Assembly: GCA_963837155.1 (NCBI GenBank)
Contig: CAWIMB010000002.1
Span: 2,294,001-2,358,000, forward strand
From: DASQHW01 sp963837155
GTDB lineage: Bacteria > Actinomycetota > Acidimicrobiia > IMCC26256 > PALSA-610
DNA length: 64,000 bases
Reading direction: 5' to 3'
Shown here one piece after another: positions 8,118 to 16,842 of the stretch. The position numbers were made by a program, and so were the translations under genes. A model generated the notes under the pieces. It did no database searches. It worked only from the letters and a program-made list of their open reading frames with translations, and was not told the DNA's origin. Within the stretch, counting starts at the first letter, position 1. Every line of letters starts with the position of its first letter.

Positions 8118-9269
8118 GCGACGGCTCCGTCGTCACGTAACTGTGCGATGTCGTCCGCGCTGTAACCCGCGTCGCGCAGCAGCGTGTCGGTGCTGGTGTG
8201 CGTGCTGTCCGGGAGCTGGACGACCTCGGTTGGATGTGGTTGGCCGGCGAGCACGGGCCCAGTCTGACGGAAGCGACCGTGCTGTGCATGAGTTGCATCG
8301 ACGAACGCGCCCCGCGCGACGAATTCGAGGATGCTCCACGACCTCGGGCACGGTGAGGACCGGCGACACGCACGTGTCTGCGGGCCCGAGGAGGCCGGCC
8401 CACTCGTCGCGCGTCTTGTTCGCGAACGCGGCGGCGAAGTCGGCGCGGATCTGCGGCTGCACGTCGTCGTCAGTTTGATGGTCGATCCACTGTTCGCAAT
8501 CGAGGGCACGGCAGAGGTTGGCGTAGAAGCGGGGTTCGATCGCGGCGACCGCAACCCACTTGTCGTCCGCACAGCGATACACGTCGTAGCAGGCGTACCG
8601 GCCGGTCAGCAGGCCGTGACGCGGCGCGGGCACGACACCGGTGGCGAGATACTCGTCGATCGCGAGCGACATCAATGCGAGCACGCCGTCGGCGGCGGCG
8701 ACGTCGAGATACGTTCCCGCGCCGGTCGACGAGCGGTTGACGAGCGCGGCGAGGATGGCAATTACGGCGTGCATCCCGCCGCCCGCACTGTCGGCAACGG
8801 TTGCGCCGGGCACCGGCGGGCCGCCGTCGGCGCGAGGGTGCGTGGTGGCGAGGAACCCGCCGACTGCGAGGTAGTTGAGGTCGTGGCCGGCTTGCTGTGC
8901 GTCGGGCCCATCTTGTCCGTATCCGCTCGTCGAGCAGTACACGATGCGCGGATTCACGGCCGCGACCGCGTCATAGCCGATACCCAACGTCGCGACGACG
9001 CCGGGGCGAAAGCTCTCGATCAACACGTCGACGCCGCGCGCGACACGCAGGAATGCTTCCCGACCGGCCTCGGACTTCAGGTCGACGAGCATGCGTTCCA
9101 TGCCGCGGTTCCCGGCATACGAATGGAACGGCGGGTCGATCAGCACGCCACCGCGCTTGGGCACCGGGCCGACCTTCACAACCCGCGCGCCGTAGTCAGC
9201 GAGCCAGCGGGACGCGCGCGCAGCCGGACCGACGCTGGCGAGGTCGAGCACGGTGATGCCGTCAAGCAT
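8114..9269 (-). CDS. CaiB/BaiF family III CoA-transferase (copy 1), frame broken near its 3' end
   Basis: Type III CoA-transferase or alpha-methylacyl-CoA racemase homologue, about 385-390 residues. LDGITVLDLASVGPAARASR is the N-terminal Rossmann part, VDLKSEAGREAFLRV the cofactor-proximal helix, and RIVYCSTSGYGQDGPDAQQA the GYG loop. GHDLNYLAVGG carries the Asp normally used as the nucleophile in CoA transfer. Near 8333, after VVEHP, the frame shifts; the other frame continues naturally as ILEFVARGAFVDATH and ends in DDIAQLRDDGAVA at 8114. I use ATG 9269 (GAGG upstream); a GTG at 9287 overlaps the previous stop. It may activate or epimerise an acyl substrate for the neighbouring FadE and MaoC enzymes. 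Confidence 0.85.
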
Positions 9270-9286
9270 GCTGAGTGCCTCGACCA

Positions 9287-10492
9287 CTAGAAGTTCTTCG
9301 GGAGCCCCAGCGCGCGCCGGGCAATGATGTTCTTCTGCACCTCGGACGTGCCGCCGCCGATCGTGTCGATCACGGTGTAGCGATATGTCGACTCGGCCCG
9401 GCCTTCCATCGGCGCGGTCTTCGTCTTGACGCGCAACTGACTTCCGGGCCCACCGATGTCCATCGACGCGTTGGCCAGCCGGCGCGAGAACTCTGTGGCA
9501 AACAGCTTGTACTGCGACGACTCGACGGTCGGCGGCGCGCCCTTCGTCTTCTCGGTCCTCATCGATGCGGCGACGACGCGCAACCCGAGGACGCGGGCGA
9601 CCTCGGCATCGGTGACGAGGCGCGCGATGCGGCTCCGGATGACGGGATCGTCGCGGAGCGGCCGGCCGTCGCGTTCCGCGGTCTTCACGTAGTCACACAA
9701 CAGATCGAGTCGTTGTTCGATCTGTGAGAACGTGAACATCGTGAAGCGCTCGAGGTCGAGCGCCTGCGAGATGTATTGGAAGCCGTGGTTGACGTCGCCG
9801 ACCACATACTCGTCGGGCACGAAGACGTCTTCGATGAACACCTCATTCGTGCGCTCGTCACCCATCGTCCAGATCGGCTTGATCGTGATGCCGGGCTGGT
9901 CGAGCGGTACGAGCATCAACGTGATGCCCCGGTGCTTGTTCTCCGGGTCGGTCCGGGTGCCGAGCCAGTACCACTCGGCGAAGTGCGCGGACGTCGTCCA
10001 CGTCTTCTGGCCATTGAGCAGCCAGCCCGGATTGCCATCGCGGTCGTGGGAGCGTTCGGCCTTCAAGCGCATCGACGCCGCGTCGGATCCGGCGTTGGGC
10101 TCGCTGTAACCCACTGCGAACTCCACGTCGTTGCGCAGGATCATCGGCAGGAACTTCTCCTTCAGGAACTCGCTGCCGTGCGCGATGATCGTCTTGCCGA
10201 CGATGCCGACGCCCTTACCGATCTGCGGGCCGCCGCGTGCCGCGAGTGCCTCGTTGAGGAGGTACTCGTACACGCCTTCGCCTTCGGACCCGCCGTACTC
10301 CTTCGGCCATGTGAGACCGAGCCAACCCCGCTCCCCCAGTTCGCGCATGAACGCGCGCCGCTTGGGCGTGTCGACGATCTGCGCCATGTTCTCGCGGGTC
10401 GGGTCAAAGACCTCGGGATCGTCATGGTCGTCGAGGAACTGCTCGACTTCCTTGGCGAAGGCGCGTTGCTCGGGCGAGAACTCGAAGTCCAC
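9287..10492 (-). CDS. acyl-CoA dehydrogenase (FadE type), subunit B
   Basis: About 401 residues from a GTG at 10492 (VDFEFSPEQRAFAKEVEQFL); the longer open frame runs into the upstream hairpin and is rejected. EFAVGYSEPNAGSDAASM is the ACAD signature 1 region, NGQKTWTTSAHFAEWYWL the FAD-contacting strand, and TIGGGTSEVQKNIIARRALG the C-terminal signature 2. It closely follows the FadE26/FadE29 layout and probably pairs with the 378-residue ACAD downstream. The CoA-transferase gene overlaps or abuts its stop, so the order ACAD-CaiB-MaoC-MaoC-ACAD is one operon. Confidence 0.9.
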   Translation of the reverse strand: MDFEFSPEQRAFAKEVEQFLDDHDDPEVFDPTRENMAQIVDTPKRRAFMRELGERGWLGLTWPKEYGGSEGEGVYEYLLNEALAARGGPQIGKGVGIVGKTIIAHGSEFLKEKFLPMILRNDVEFAVGYSEPNAGSDAASMRLKAERSHDRDGNPGWLLNGQKTWTTSAHFAEWYWLGTRTDPENKHRGITLMLVPLDQPGITIKPIWTMGDERTNEVFIEDVFVPDEYVVGDVNHGFQYISQALDLERFTMFTFSQIEQRLDLLCDYVKTAERDGRPLRDDPVIRSRIARLVTDAEVARVLGLRVVAASMRTEKTKGAPPTVESSQYKLFATEFSRRLANASMDIGGPGSQLRVKTKTAPMEGRAESTYRYTVIDTIGGGTSEVQKNIIARRALGLPKNF

Positions 10493-10509
10493 GGGCCGGA
10501 TTGTATAGA

Positions 10510-10548
10510 GGCGTGTGTGGAGCTCGTTTTTCGAGCTCCACACACGCC
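10510..10548. terminator. perfect 17-bp hairpin with T5 loop, terminator- or attenuator-like
   Basis: GGCGTGTGTGGAGCTCG at 10510-10526 is followed by TTTTT and its exact reverse complement at 10532-10548. On the coding (minus) strand it lies 14 bases after the stop of the CaiB copy 2 gene and 18 bases before the GTG of the acyl-CoA dehydrogenase gene. No T-tract follows the stem on either strand, so it may be an L-shaped actinobacterial terminator, an mRNA-stabilising stem or an attenuator that separates the two genes. Confidence 0.6.
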
Positions 10549-10561
10549 CCAGTATCCCCGG

Positions 10562-11812
10562 TTAGGTGATGACGGCCCTCTCGCGGAGGGACGTGAGCTC
10601 GTCGTCGGTGAGACCGAGCTCGGTGGTGAGCACCTCGTTGGTGTGCTCCCCCACCCACGGCACGCGCGTCTCGGGGCCTTCGGTCATCCGTGAGAGCTTC
10701 ACCGGATTCCCCGGAACGAGAATGGGTTCGGCGACGCCGTCGGTGCGCGGCATCTCCACGAGCATGTGGCGCGCCGACACATGTGGATCGGCGATCACAT
10801 CGGGCGCGCGGTTGCTCGGTCCCGCGACGATCCCGGCCGCCGTCAGCTCCTGCGCGGCTTCGAGCTTCGTCAGCCGCGAGGCCCACGCGTCGACCGCGGG
10901 CCGTATCACGGTCTCCATGTTCGGTCCCCAACCCGCGCGTGTCGCGAATCGCGGATCGTCCTTCCACTCCGGATGACCAACAAGGTCTGCGAGCCGCTCG
11001 AACTGGTGCTCGCGCACGATCTGCACGACGACGTAGCCGTCGGACGCGCGAAACCCTTCGCAGATCACCGAGAGCCGGTCCTCGAACGCATCCCGCACGC
11101 CCATCGACCAGAAGTTCGTGACGATGTCTGTCATCGCGATCATCGCGTCGTACATCGCGATGTCGACGTACTGACCGACACCCGTGCGATCTCGATGACG
11201 CAGCGCCGCAAGGACGCCGATCACGCCGAACAACGCGGAGCTGATGTCGCCCAGCGCGCCAACCGGGATCGTCACCGGCGGCCGATCCGGACCGTTGCGA
11301 TATTCGTAGATGCCCGACATCGCCTCCGCGATCGATGCGTACGCCGGCCAGTCACGGTACGGGGACTCGCCGACGTTGCCGAAGCCCGAGATCGACACGT
11401 ATACGGCCCGAGGGTGATGTTCGGAGACGACGTCGTAGCCGAGGCCCAAGCGGTCCATCGTGCCGGGCTTGAAGTTCTCGGCGATCACGTCGAAGCGTGG
11501 GACGAGTGCGAGAAAGAGCTCTCGGCCCTCGGGGGTCTTGAGATCGATCCCGACGCTGCGCTTGTTGAAGTTGTTGCGCAAATAGGTCGCCCCCACCTTG
11601 CGTCCGGCCGGATCGAGCATGGCCGGCGTCGCACCACGGCCCGATTCCCCGTGCACCGGATGCTCGACCTTCACGACCTCCGCGCCCAGGCGCGCGAGCA
11701 TTTGGGTCGCGAATGGCAGCGCCTGCATCTGCTCGGCGGCGAGCACACGCACCCCGTCAAGCGGCTTGCCGAACTGCAAGGCGTCCGCGTTGGCCATCTC
11801 GCCGAGCTGCAC
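10562..11812 (-). CDS. CaiB/BaiF family III CoA-transferase (copy 2)
   Basis: 416 residues, complete. LDGVRVLAAEQMQALPFATQ begins the domain, GAEVVKVEHPVHGESGRG is the second strand, and IDLKTPEGRELFLALV, FKPGTMDRLGLGYDVV and RAVYVSISGFGNVGESPYRD follow. YRDWPAYASIAEAMSG holds the Asp in the usual catalytic place. The GTG start at 11812 has AAGGTG five bases before it. It is divergent from the HMG-CoA-synthase-like gene with 77 bases between them. Its likely role is moving CoA between acyl chains in the catabolic pathway; the acids are not defined by the sequence. Confidence 0.9.
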   Translation of the reverse strand: MQLGEMANADALQFGKPLDGVRVLAAEQMQALPFATQMLARLGAEVVKVEHPVHGESGRGATPAMLDPAGRKVGATYLRNNFNKRSVGIDLKTPEGRELFLALVPRFDVIAENFKPGTMDRLGLGYDVVSEHHPRAVYVSISGFGNVGESPYRDWPAYASIAEAMSGIYEYRNGPDRPPVTIPVGALGDISSALFGVIGVLAALRHRDRTGVGQYVDIAMYDAMIAMTDIVTNFWSMGVRDAFEDRLSVICEGFRASDGYVVVQIVREHQFERLADLVGHPEWKDDPRFATRAGWGPNMETVIRPAVDAWASRLTKLEAAQELTAAGIVAGPSNRAPDVIADPHVSARHMLVEMPRTDGVAEPILVPGNPVKLSRMTEGPETRVPWVGEHTNEVLTTELGLTDDELTSLRERAVIT

Positions 11813-11889
11813 GCCGACACCTTACGGGGAGGTATGGCGACGGCTCCGGCTGAGACTTCGCCGACGTGCCTCGCGTAGAATCCCGCGCC

Positions 11890-13311
11890 ATGCGAGGAAT
11901 CATCAGCGCCGGCGCGTACATCCCCTATCGGCGCCTCGCCCGCAGCGAGATCTCGGCGACGTTCGGATCCGGAGGCGGGAAGGGCACGCGCGCGGTCGCG
12001 GGCTACGACGAGGACACGACGACGATGGCGGTCGAGGCCGCGCGTTTCGCACGCCGGTCGGCGCCCGCGGACACCGCCATCGGTGCACTGTGGTTCGCGA
12101 CCGCGAGCCCCGCATACCTCGACAAGAACAACGCATCGGCAATCCACGCCGCGTTGCGACTTGATTCCTCGGTCCCGGCACTCGACTTCGGCGGCGCATT
12201 GCGCTCGGGGGTGGGCGCGCTCGGCGCGGCACTCGCGGGGAACGGCGCCGTGATGGTCGTCGCTTCCGACGTGCGGGACGGCCTGCCGACGAGCGCCGAC
12301 GAGACACAAGGCGGCGACGGCGCGGCCGCGATCCTCGTCGGCTCCGACGCCGACGGACCGGTCATCGCCGAGCATCTCGGCTCCGGGAGCGCGACCGAAG
12401 AGTTCATCGAACGGTGGCGCAGTCCCGGTTCGCGGCGGTCGCGCACGTGGGAGGAGCGGTTCGGCGAGGTCAAGTACGCGCCGCTCGTCGAACAGGCGTG
12501 GAACCTCGCCCTCAAGGCCGCCGAGCTGCAGCCCGACCACGTCGACAAGCTGATCGTCACGGGCATGCACGCGCGCGCGGTCAGAGGCGTCGCGGGTCGC
12601 CTCGGAGCATCAAAGGCCGCGACCGTCGACGACCTCTCGACCAGCGTGGGCAACACCGGCACCGCCCAAGCTGCGCTGCTCCTGACGAGCGCGCTCGAAA
12701 CGAGCGAGCCCGCGCAGGTGATCGCGCTCGTCGTGCTCGCAGACGGCGCCGAGGTACTGCTGTTCCGCACGACACCGGCGGTCGCATCGTTCCGGCCGAC
12801 CCGTTCGGTCGCGACGCAGATCGCGAACGGCGGCCCCGTCTCGTACGGCAAGTTCCTCTCGTGGCGAGGCAACGTGACGCTGGAGCCGCCCCGCCGTCCG
12901 GAACCGGAGCGCATCTCTGCTTCGGTCTCGGGACGCACCGAGGAATGGAAGTACGCCTTCGTCGGCTCGCGAGATCGCGACAGCGGCGAGCTCCATCTTC
13001 CACCGACGCGCGTCTCGCGTGTTGGCGATGCCGTCGACGACATGATCGCGGCGCCGATGTCGGAGGTCGAAGGCACGATCGCGCTGTTCACGATCGACCG
13101 TATCGCCTACTCGCCCAGTCCGCCGATCACGTTTGCGGTCGTCGACTTCGACGGCGGTGGCCGGTTGCCGGTCGAGCTCACCGACGCCAACGGCGACGAC
13201 GTTGCGATCGGCGACCGGATCGAGATGACGTTCCGCAAGCTGTTCACCTCCGACGAGATCCACAACTACTTTTGGAAGGCACGCCCGGTACGCAACGCGA
13301 CCGGAGACTAG
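11890..13311 (+). CDS. HMG-CoA-synthase-like / DUF35 (OB-fold) fusion protein lacking all cysteines
   Basis: 473 residues from ATG 11890. Residues about 1-320 have the thiolase fold of the HMG-CoA synthase/KAS III family (GIISAGAYIPYRRL, AVAGYDEDTTTMAVEAARFA, and a GNTGTAQAALLLTSALE end). Residues about 335-473 are a DUF35 unit: the usual zinc-ribbon position reads FVGSRDRDSGELHLPP and the OB-fold ends in FRKLFTSDEIHNYFWKARPV. The usual nucleophile position reads LDFGGALRSGVGAL, with no Cys, and the zinc knuckle cysteines are also gone; there is no cysteine in the whole protein. It is followed 12 bases later by a thiolase. In archaea thiolase, HMG-CoA synthase and DUF35 form one channelling complex. 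A scaffold or non-condensing role is inferred here. Confidence 0.85.
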   Translation: MRGIISAGAYIPYRRLARSEISATFGSGGGKGTRAVAGYDEDTTTMAVEAARFARRSAPADTAIGALWFATASPAYLDKNNASAIHAALRLDSSVPALDFGGALRSGVGALGAALAGNGAVMVVASDVRDGLPTSADETQGGDGAAAILVGSDADGPVIAEHLGSGSATEEFIERWRSPGSRRSRTWEERFGEVKYAPLVEQAWNLALKAAELQPDHVDKLIVTGMHARAVRGVAGRLGASKAATVDDLSTSVGNTGTAQAALLLTSALETSEPAQVIALVVLADGAEVLLFRTTPAVASFRPTRSVATQIANGGPVSYGKFLSWRGNVTLEPPRRPEPERISASVSGRTEEWKYAFVGSRDRDSGELHLPPTRVSRVGDAVDDMIAAPMSEVEGTIALFTIDRIAYSPSPPITFAVVDFDGGGRLPVELTDANGDDVAIGDRIEMTFRKLFTSDEIHNYFWKARPVRNATGD

Positions 13312-13323
13312 GGAGACGACGAC

Positions 13324-14580
13324 ATGAGCTCGCGCGGTATCAAGGACCGGGTAGCAATCGTCGGCATGGGCTGCACGCCCTTCGGCGAGCAGTGGAACAA
13401 GGGCACCGACGATCTCCTGGTCGACGGCTCGAGCGAAGCGTTCGCATCGGCCGGCGTCACCAAGGACGATGTCGACGCCTACTGGCTGGGCACCGCCATG
13501 TCGGGGATGAGCGGGATGGCGCTCGCCCGTCCGCTGCAGCTCCACGACAAGCCGGTGACCCACGTCGAGAACTTCTGCGCAACCGGATCCGAAGCGCTGC
13601 GCAACGCGGCGTACGCGGTCGCGTCCGGGGCCTACGACATCGCGATGGCAATCGGCGTCGAGAAGGTGAAGGACAGCGGCTACCAGGGACTCGTGGGCGC
13701 GGCCAAGACTCCGACGGATGGCACCGGCCGCACGCTGACCGCGGCCGCGATGTTCGCCATGTGCGCGCCCGGCTATGCAAAGAAGTATGGCCTCGCCGAG
13801 GAGCAGATCCGCGAGGTGCTCGCGCGCATCGCCTGGAAGAACCACTACAACGGTGCACGCAATCCGCGCGCGCAGTTCAAGCGCGAAGTCTCGATGGAAA
13901 CGATCTGTGGCGCGCCGCTGATGGCCGGCGGCCTCGGCGTGTACGACTGCTCGGGCGTCGCCGACGGTTCGGCCGCCGCAATCGTCGTGCGCGCCGAGGA
14001 CGCGCTCAACTACACCGACCGGCCGCTCTACATCAAAGCCCTCTCGCTGGTCGCGGGGAACTGCTCGGGCAATGCCGACCCCACGTACGACTACACGACC
14101 TTCCCCGAGATCACCGCAACCGGACGCGACGCGTACGCCCAAGCCGGTATCACGAACCCGCGCGAAGAACTCGCGATGGCAGAGGTGCACGACTGCTTCA
14201 CACCCGCCGAGCTCCTCATCTATGAGGACCTGCAGTTCGCGGAGCGCGGTACCGCGTGGAAGGAAGTGCTCGCGGGCACGTTCGACCTCGGCGGCGAGCT
14301 CCCGGTGAACCCGGACGGTGGCCTGAAGAGCTTCGGCCACCCAGTGGGCGCGTCCGGGCTCCGCATGATGTTCGAATGCTGGCTCCAACTGCGCGGCGAG
14401 GCACCGCCCGACCGTCAACTCGGCAACGACAGGCCCCTCGCGCTGACCCACAACCTCGGCGGCTACCCCGGCGAGATGGTGTCGTTCGTGTCAGTGGTCG
14501 GCCGCGAGCCGCGGCTGACGCCTTCTCGACGCAACGGCGACGCGCGCCCCTCGAAAACGGCCGTCTGGCCGCGCCGCTGA
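13324..14580 (+). CDS. thiolase-family acyltransferase (SCP2/Ltp-like)
   Basis: 418 residues. The nucleophile loop is VENFCATGSEALRNAAYA (Cys 85), HDCFTPAELLIYEDL follows in the middle, and GGLKSFGHPVGASGLRM carries the catalytic His. The end is HNLGGYPGEMVSFVSVV plus a short basic tail. Both catalytic residues are present, so unlike its neighbour it should be active in thiolysis, condensation or retro-aldol cleavage. The SCP2-type sequence and the DUF35 neighbour recall Ltp2, which needs a DUF35 partner for retro-aldol cleavage in steroid side-chain degradation; that role is inference. Confidence 0.9.
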   Translation: MSSRGIKDRVAIVGMGCTPFGEQWNKGTDDLLVDGSSEAFASAGVTKDDVDAYWLGTAMSGMSGMALARPLQLHDKPVTHVENFCATGSEALRNAAYAVASGAYDIAMAIGVEKVKDSGYQGLVGAAKTPTDGTGRTLTAAAMFAMCAPGYAKKYGLAEEQIREVLARIAWKNHYNGARNPRAQFKREVSMETICGAPLMAGGLGVYDCSGVADGSAAAIVVRAEDALNYTDRPLYIKALSLVAGNCSGNADPTYDYTTFPEITATGRDAYAQAGITNPREELAMAEVHDCFTPAELLIYEDLQFAERGTAWKEVLAGTFDLGGELPVNPDGGLKSFGHPVGASGLRMMFECWLQLRGEAPPDRQLGNDRPLALTHNLGGYPGEMVSFVSVVGREPRLTPSRRNGDARPSKTAVWPRR

Positions 14581-14595
14581 GGACTTGTTGCCATA

Positions 14596-14624
14596 TTGGC
14601 AGCGTCCGTCACGCTGCATACTCG
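14596..14624 (+). promoter_or_regulatory. possible sigma70-type promoter
   Basis: TTGGCA at 14596-14601, a 17-base spacer and TACTCG at 14619-14624 form a plausible -35/-10 pair 45 bases before the acyl-CoA synthetase start, in the only gap between it and the thiolase gene. The -10 match is weak. Confidence 0.25.
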
Positions 14625-14668
14625 AGGTGGCCGATGTTTTGTCGACCGTCCCGCGCAGGGAGGTGCTG

Positions 14669-16564
14669 ATGACCGCGACCGATGCCACTGCGCCGCTCAC
14701 TCGAACGACACACTCCTCGTCGAGTCAGACGATCCTGGATGTGCTCGCCGAACAGGTCATCAATGGTGGTGATCGCCCCGCGCTGACGCCGCGCGATGCG
14801 CACAACGCATGGCGCGCGACGACATGGAGCGAGTACGGCCGGGCGATCAGCGAGGTCGCGGCCGGTCTGCAGTCGCTGGGTATCGCCCCAGGTGACCGGG
14901 TTGCCATCTTGTCGTGGAACCGGCCGCAGTGGCATGAGGCCGACCTCGGCATTCTCTCGACCGGCGCGATCAGCGTTCCCATCTATCCGACGAGCGCGTC
15001 TGGGCAAGTCGGCTATGTCCTCGCGCACGCCGGCTGTCGCGTCTGCTTCGTCGAGGATCCCGAACAACTCGGCCGCGTGTGGGAGCAGCGTGACAAGTTG
15101 CCGGATCTCGAGCACGTCGTCGTGTTCAGCAACCGTGTGCCGCCGAACCAGCGAACTGTGATCTCGTTCGAACAGCTGCGCGCGATCGGGAGGCTCGCAC
15201 TCGAGCGGGACCCGTCGCTGGTCGAGCGCGCCCGTGCATTGGTGAAGCCGGAAGATGTCGCGACCCTGGTCTATACGAGCGGAACGACCGGCGCGCCGAA
15301 GGGCGCTGTGATCACCAACTCCAACATCATGGCGATGCTGCGCTCGGTCACCGAGATCGTGCCGCTCTCGCCCCGCGATCGGTTTCTTTCTTTCCTCCCG
15401 CTCAGCCACATCACTGAACGATCGGTCTCGCATTTCGGATTGCTCGCGGCCGGAGGCGAGACCTGGTTCGCGCGCTCGATCTCTACGGTGGCCGAGGACT
15501 TGCCTGACTGTCGTCCCACGATCTTCTTTGCGGTGCCACGCGTGTGGGAGAAGATGCGGGAAGGCGTCGAAGAGCGTGTCGCACGGCTCGACGGTCTCCT
15601 GGGCAGCGCGGCCCGGCGGTACCTGTCGCTGGCCTCGACCCACGCCCACGAGCTCGAAACCGGCGAGCGCATGCCGTTCGCCACGAAGGTGCAGTGGGTG
15701 GTGCTGGATGAACTCGTCGGCCGGCGCTTACGGCGCGACCTCGGCCTCGACCAGGCGCGCATCGTTGTGTCGGGCGCGGCCCCGATCCACCCGACACTTC
15801 TCCGCTGGTTCCACGGGATCGGCCTGCCGATCGCCGAGGGTTACGGTCAGACCGAGGTGGCGCTCGCCACGACACTCAATCCGTCGGACGCGGTTCGCAT
15901 CGGTACGGTCGGGCCACCGTTGCCCGGCGTGTCGGTTCGTATCGCGGACGACGGCGAGATCCTCGTGACGGGCAGGAATGTCTGCCCCGGCTATTGGTGC
16001 GATGCGTCCGCCACGCGGGAGCTCATCGACGACGACGGGTGGTTGCGTACGGGCGACCTCGGCCGCTTCGACGACCACGGGTACCTGATCATCACGGGCC
16101 GCAAGAAGGACCTGATCATCACCGCCCACGGCAAGAACATTGCGCCCCAGAGCATCGAGACAGACCTGGCAGCCGACGCGCTCATCGGCCAGGCCGTCGT
16201 CATCGGTGACGGGCGTCGTTATCTCACGGCACTTCTCGCCCTGGACGCCGATGCGGTCGCCAACTGGGCGCGCGAGCACAGCAAGGAACCGCTCGGTCTC
16301 GAGTTGTTGTCGAGCGACCCCGACCTCCGGGCCACGCTCGCGGCGGCCGTCAATGACGTAAACACCCGACACACGCGCGTGGAGCACATTCGCAAGTGGC
16401 GCGTGCTCCCACGCGAGTTGACGGTTGCCGGCGGCGAACTGACTCCGACGCTCAAAGTGAGGCGTGCCGTTGTCAACGAGCACTACGCCGGTCTCATCAG
16501 CGACATGTACGCACAGCCTTCATTGCCGCAAGTATCCGAAGGCGCGGACACCGAGGAGGGGTGA
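14669..16564 (+). CDS. long-chain fatty-acid/acyl-CoA synthetase (AMP-forming, FACS type)
   Basis: 631 residues from ATG 14669, with AGGGAGG eight bases upstream. VYTSGTTGAPKGAV is the P-loop (A3), LPLSHITERSVSHFGLL is A4, EGYGQTEVALATT is A5, and WLRTGDLGRFDDHGYLIITG is A7-A8 with GRKKDLIITAHGKNIAPQSI after it. The long linker around residue 300 and the C-terminal EHYAGLISDMY extension fit the FadD15/plant LACS subgroup. The enzyme activates a carboxylic acid with ATP and CoA and would feed the adjacent catabolic cluster. Its stop overlaps the next start as TGATG. Confidence 0.93.
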   Translation: MTATDATAPLTRTTHSSSSQTILDVLAEQVINGGDRPALTPRDAHNAWRATTWSEYGRAISEVAAGLQSLGIAPGDRVAILSWNRPQWHEADLGILSTGAISVPIYPTSASGQVGYVLAHAGCRVCFVEDPEQLGRVWEQRDKLPDLEHVVVFSNRVPPNQRTVISFEQLRAIGRLALERDPSLVERARALVKPEDVATLVYTSGTTGAPKGAVITNSNIMAMLRSVTEIVPLSPRDRFLSFLPLSHITERSVSHFGLLAAGGETWFARSISTVAEDLPDCRPTIFFAVPRVWEKMREGVEERVARLDGLLGSAARRYLSLASTHAHELETGERMPFATKVQWVVLDELVGRRLRRDLGLDQARIVVSGAAPIHPTLLRWFHGIGLPIAEGYGQTEVALATTLNPSDAVRIGTVGPPLPGVSVRIADDGEILVTGRNVCPGYWCDASATRELIDDDGWLRTGDLGRFDDHGYLIITGRKKDLIITAHGKNIAPQSIETDLAADALIGQAVVIGDGRRYLTALLALDADAVANWAREHSKEPLGLELLSSDPDLRATLAAAVNDVNTRHTRVEHIRKWRVLPRELTVAGGELTPTLKVRRAVVNEHYAGLISDMYAQPSLPQVSEGADTEEG

Positions 16565-16842
16565 TGCACTCCGTCGAAGAGACGCAACGAGCCATGGAAG
16601 CCGCGTTGCTTCCACTTACCGCTGAACAACGCCGCGCCTTCTCCGCCGAGTTCGACGCCCGGTACGGCGAACCGCTCGCAGGGACGGCGTCGGCCGCGTG
16701 TGCATGGAAGATTGCGTGCACCAAGCTGCTCGCCGATCCGATGGACCCGATCGGTGAGGCGTGGGCCCGGTTCACGATCTCGCTTCTGGAAGCGCGTTCG
16801 GGCTCGCCAGCCAGCGCCGCATCCCCTCCTGCATCACCGTGA
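16564..16842 (+). CDS. 92-residue hypothetical protein
   Basis: Starts with an ATG that overlaps the synthetase stop (TGATG). SVEETQRAMEAALLPLTAEQ and WKIACTKLLADPMDPIGEAW look like a folded helical protein of about 75 residues; the last SGSPASAASPPASP tail runs over the 3' end of the convergent dehydrogenase-like gene by 71 bases and may be an artefact of a lost stop. No family recognised. Confidence 0.5.
   Translation: MHSVEETQRAMEAALLPLTAEQRRAFSAEFDARYGEPLAGTASAACAWKIACTKLLADPMDPIGEAWARFTISLLEARSGSPASAASPPASP

Noticed and set aside
12414..14225. A 603-residue frame across the HMGS-like and thiolase genes
   Set aside because: It spans two genes with clear families in other frames and reads as arginine/histidine-rich noise.
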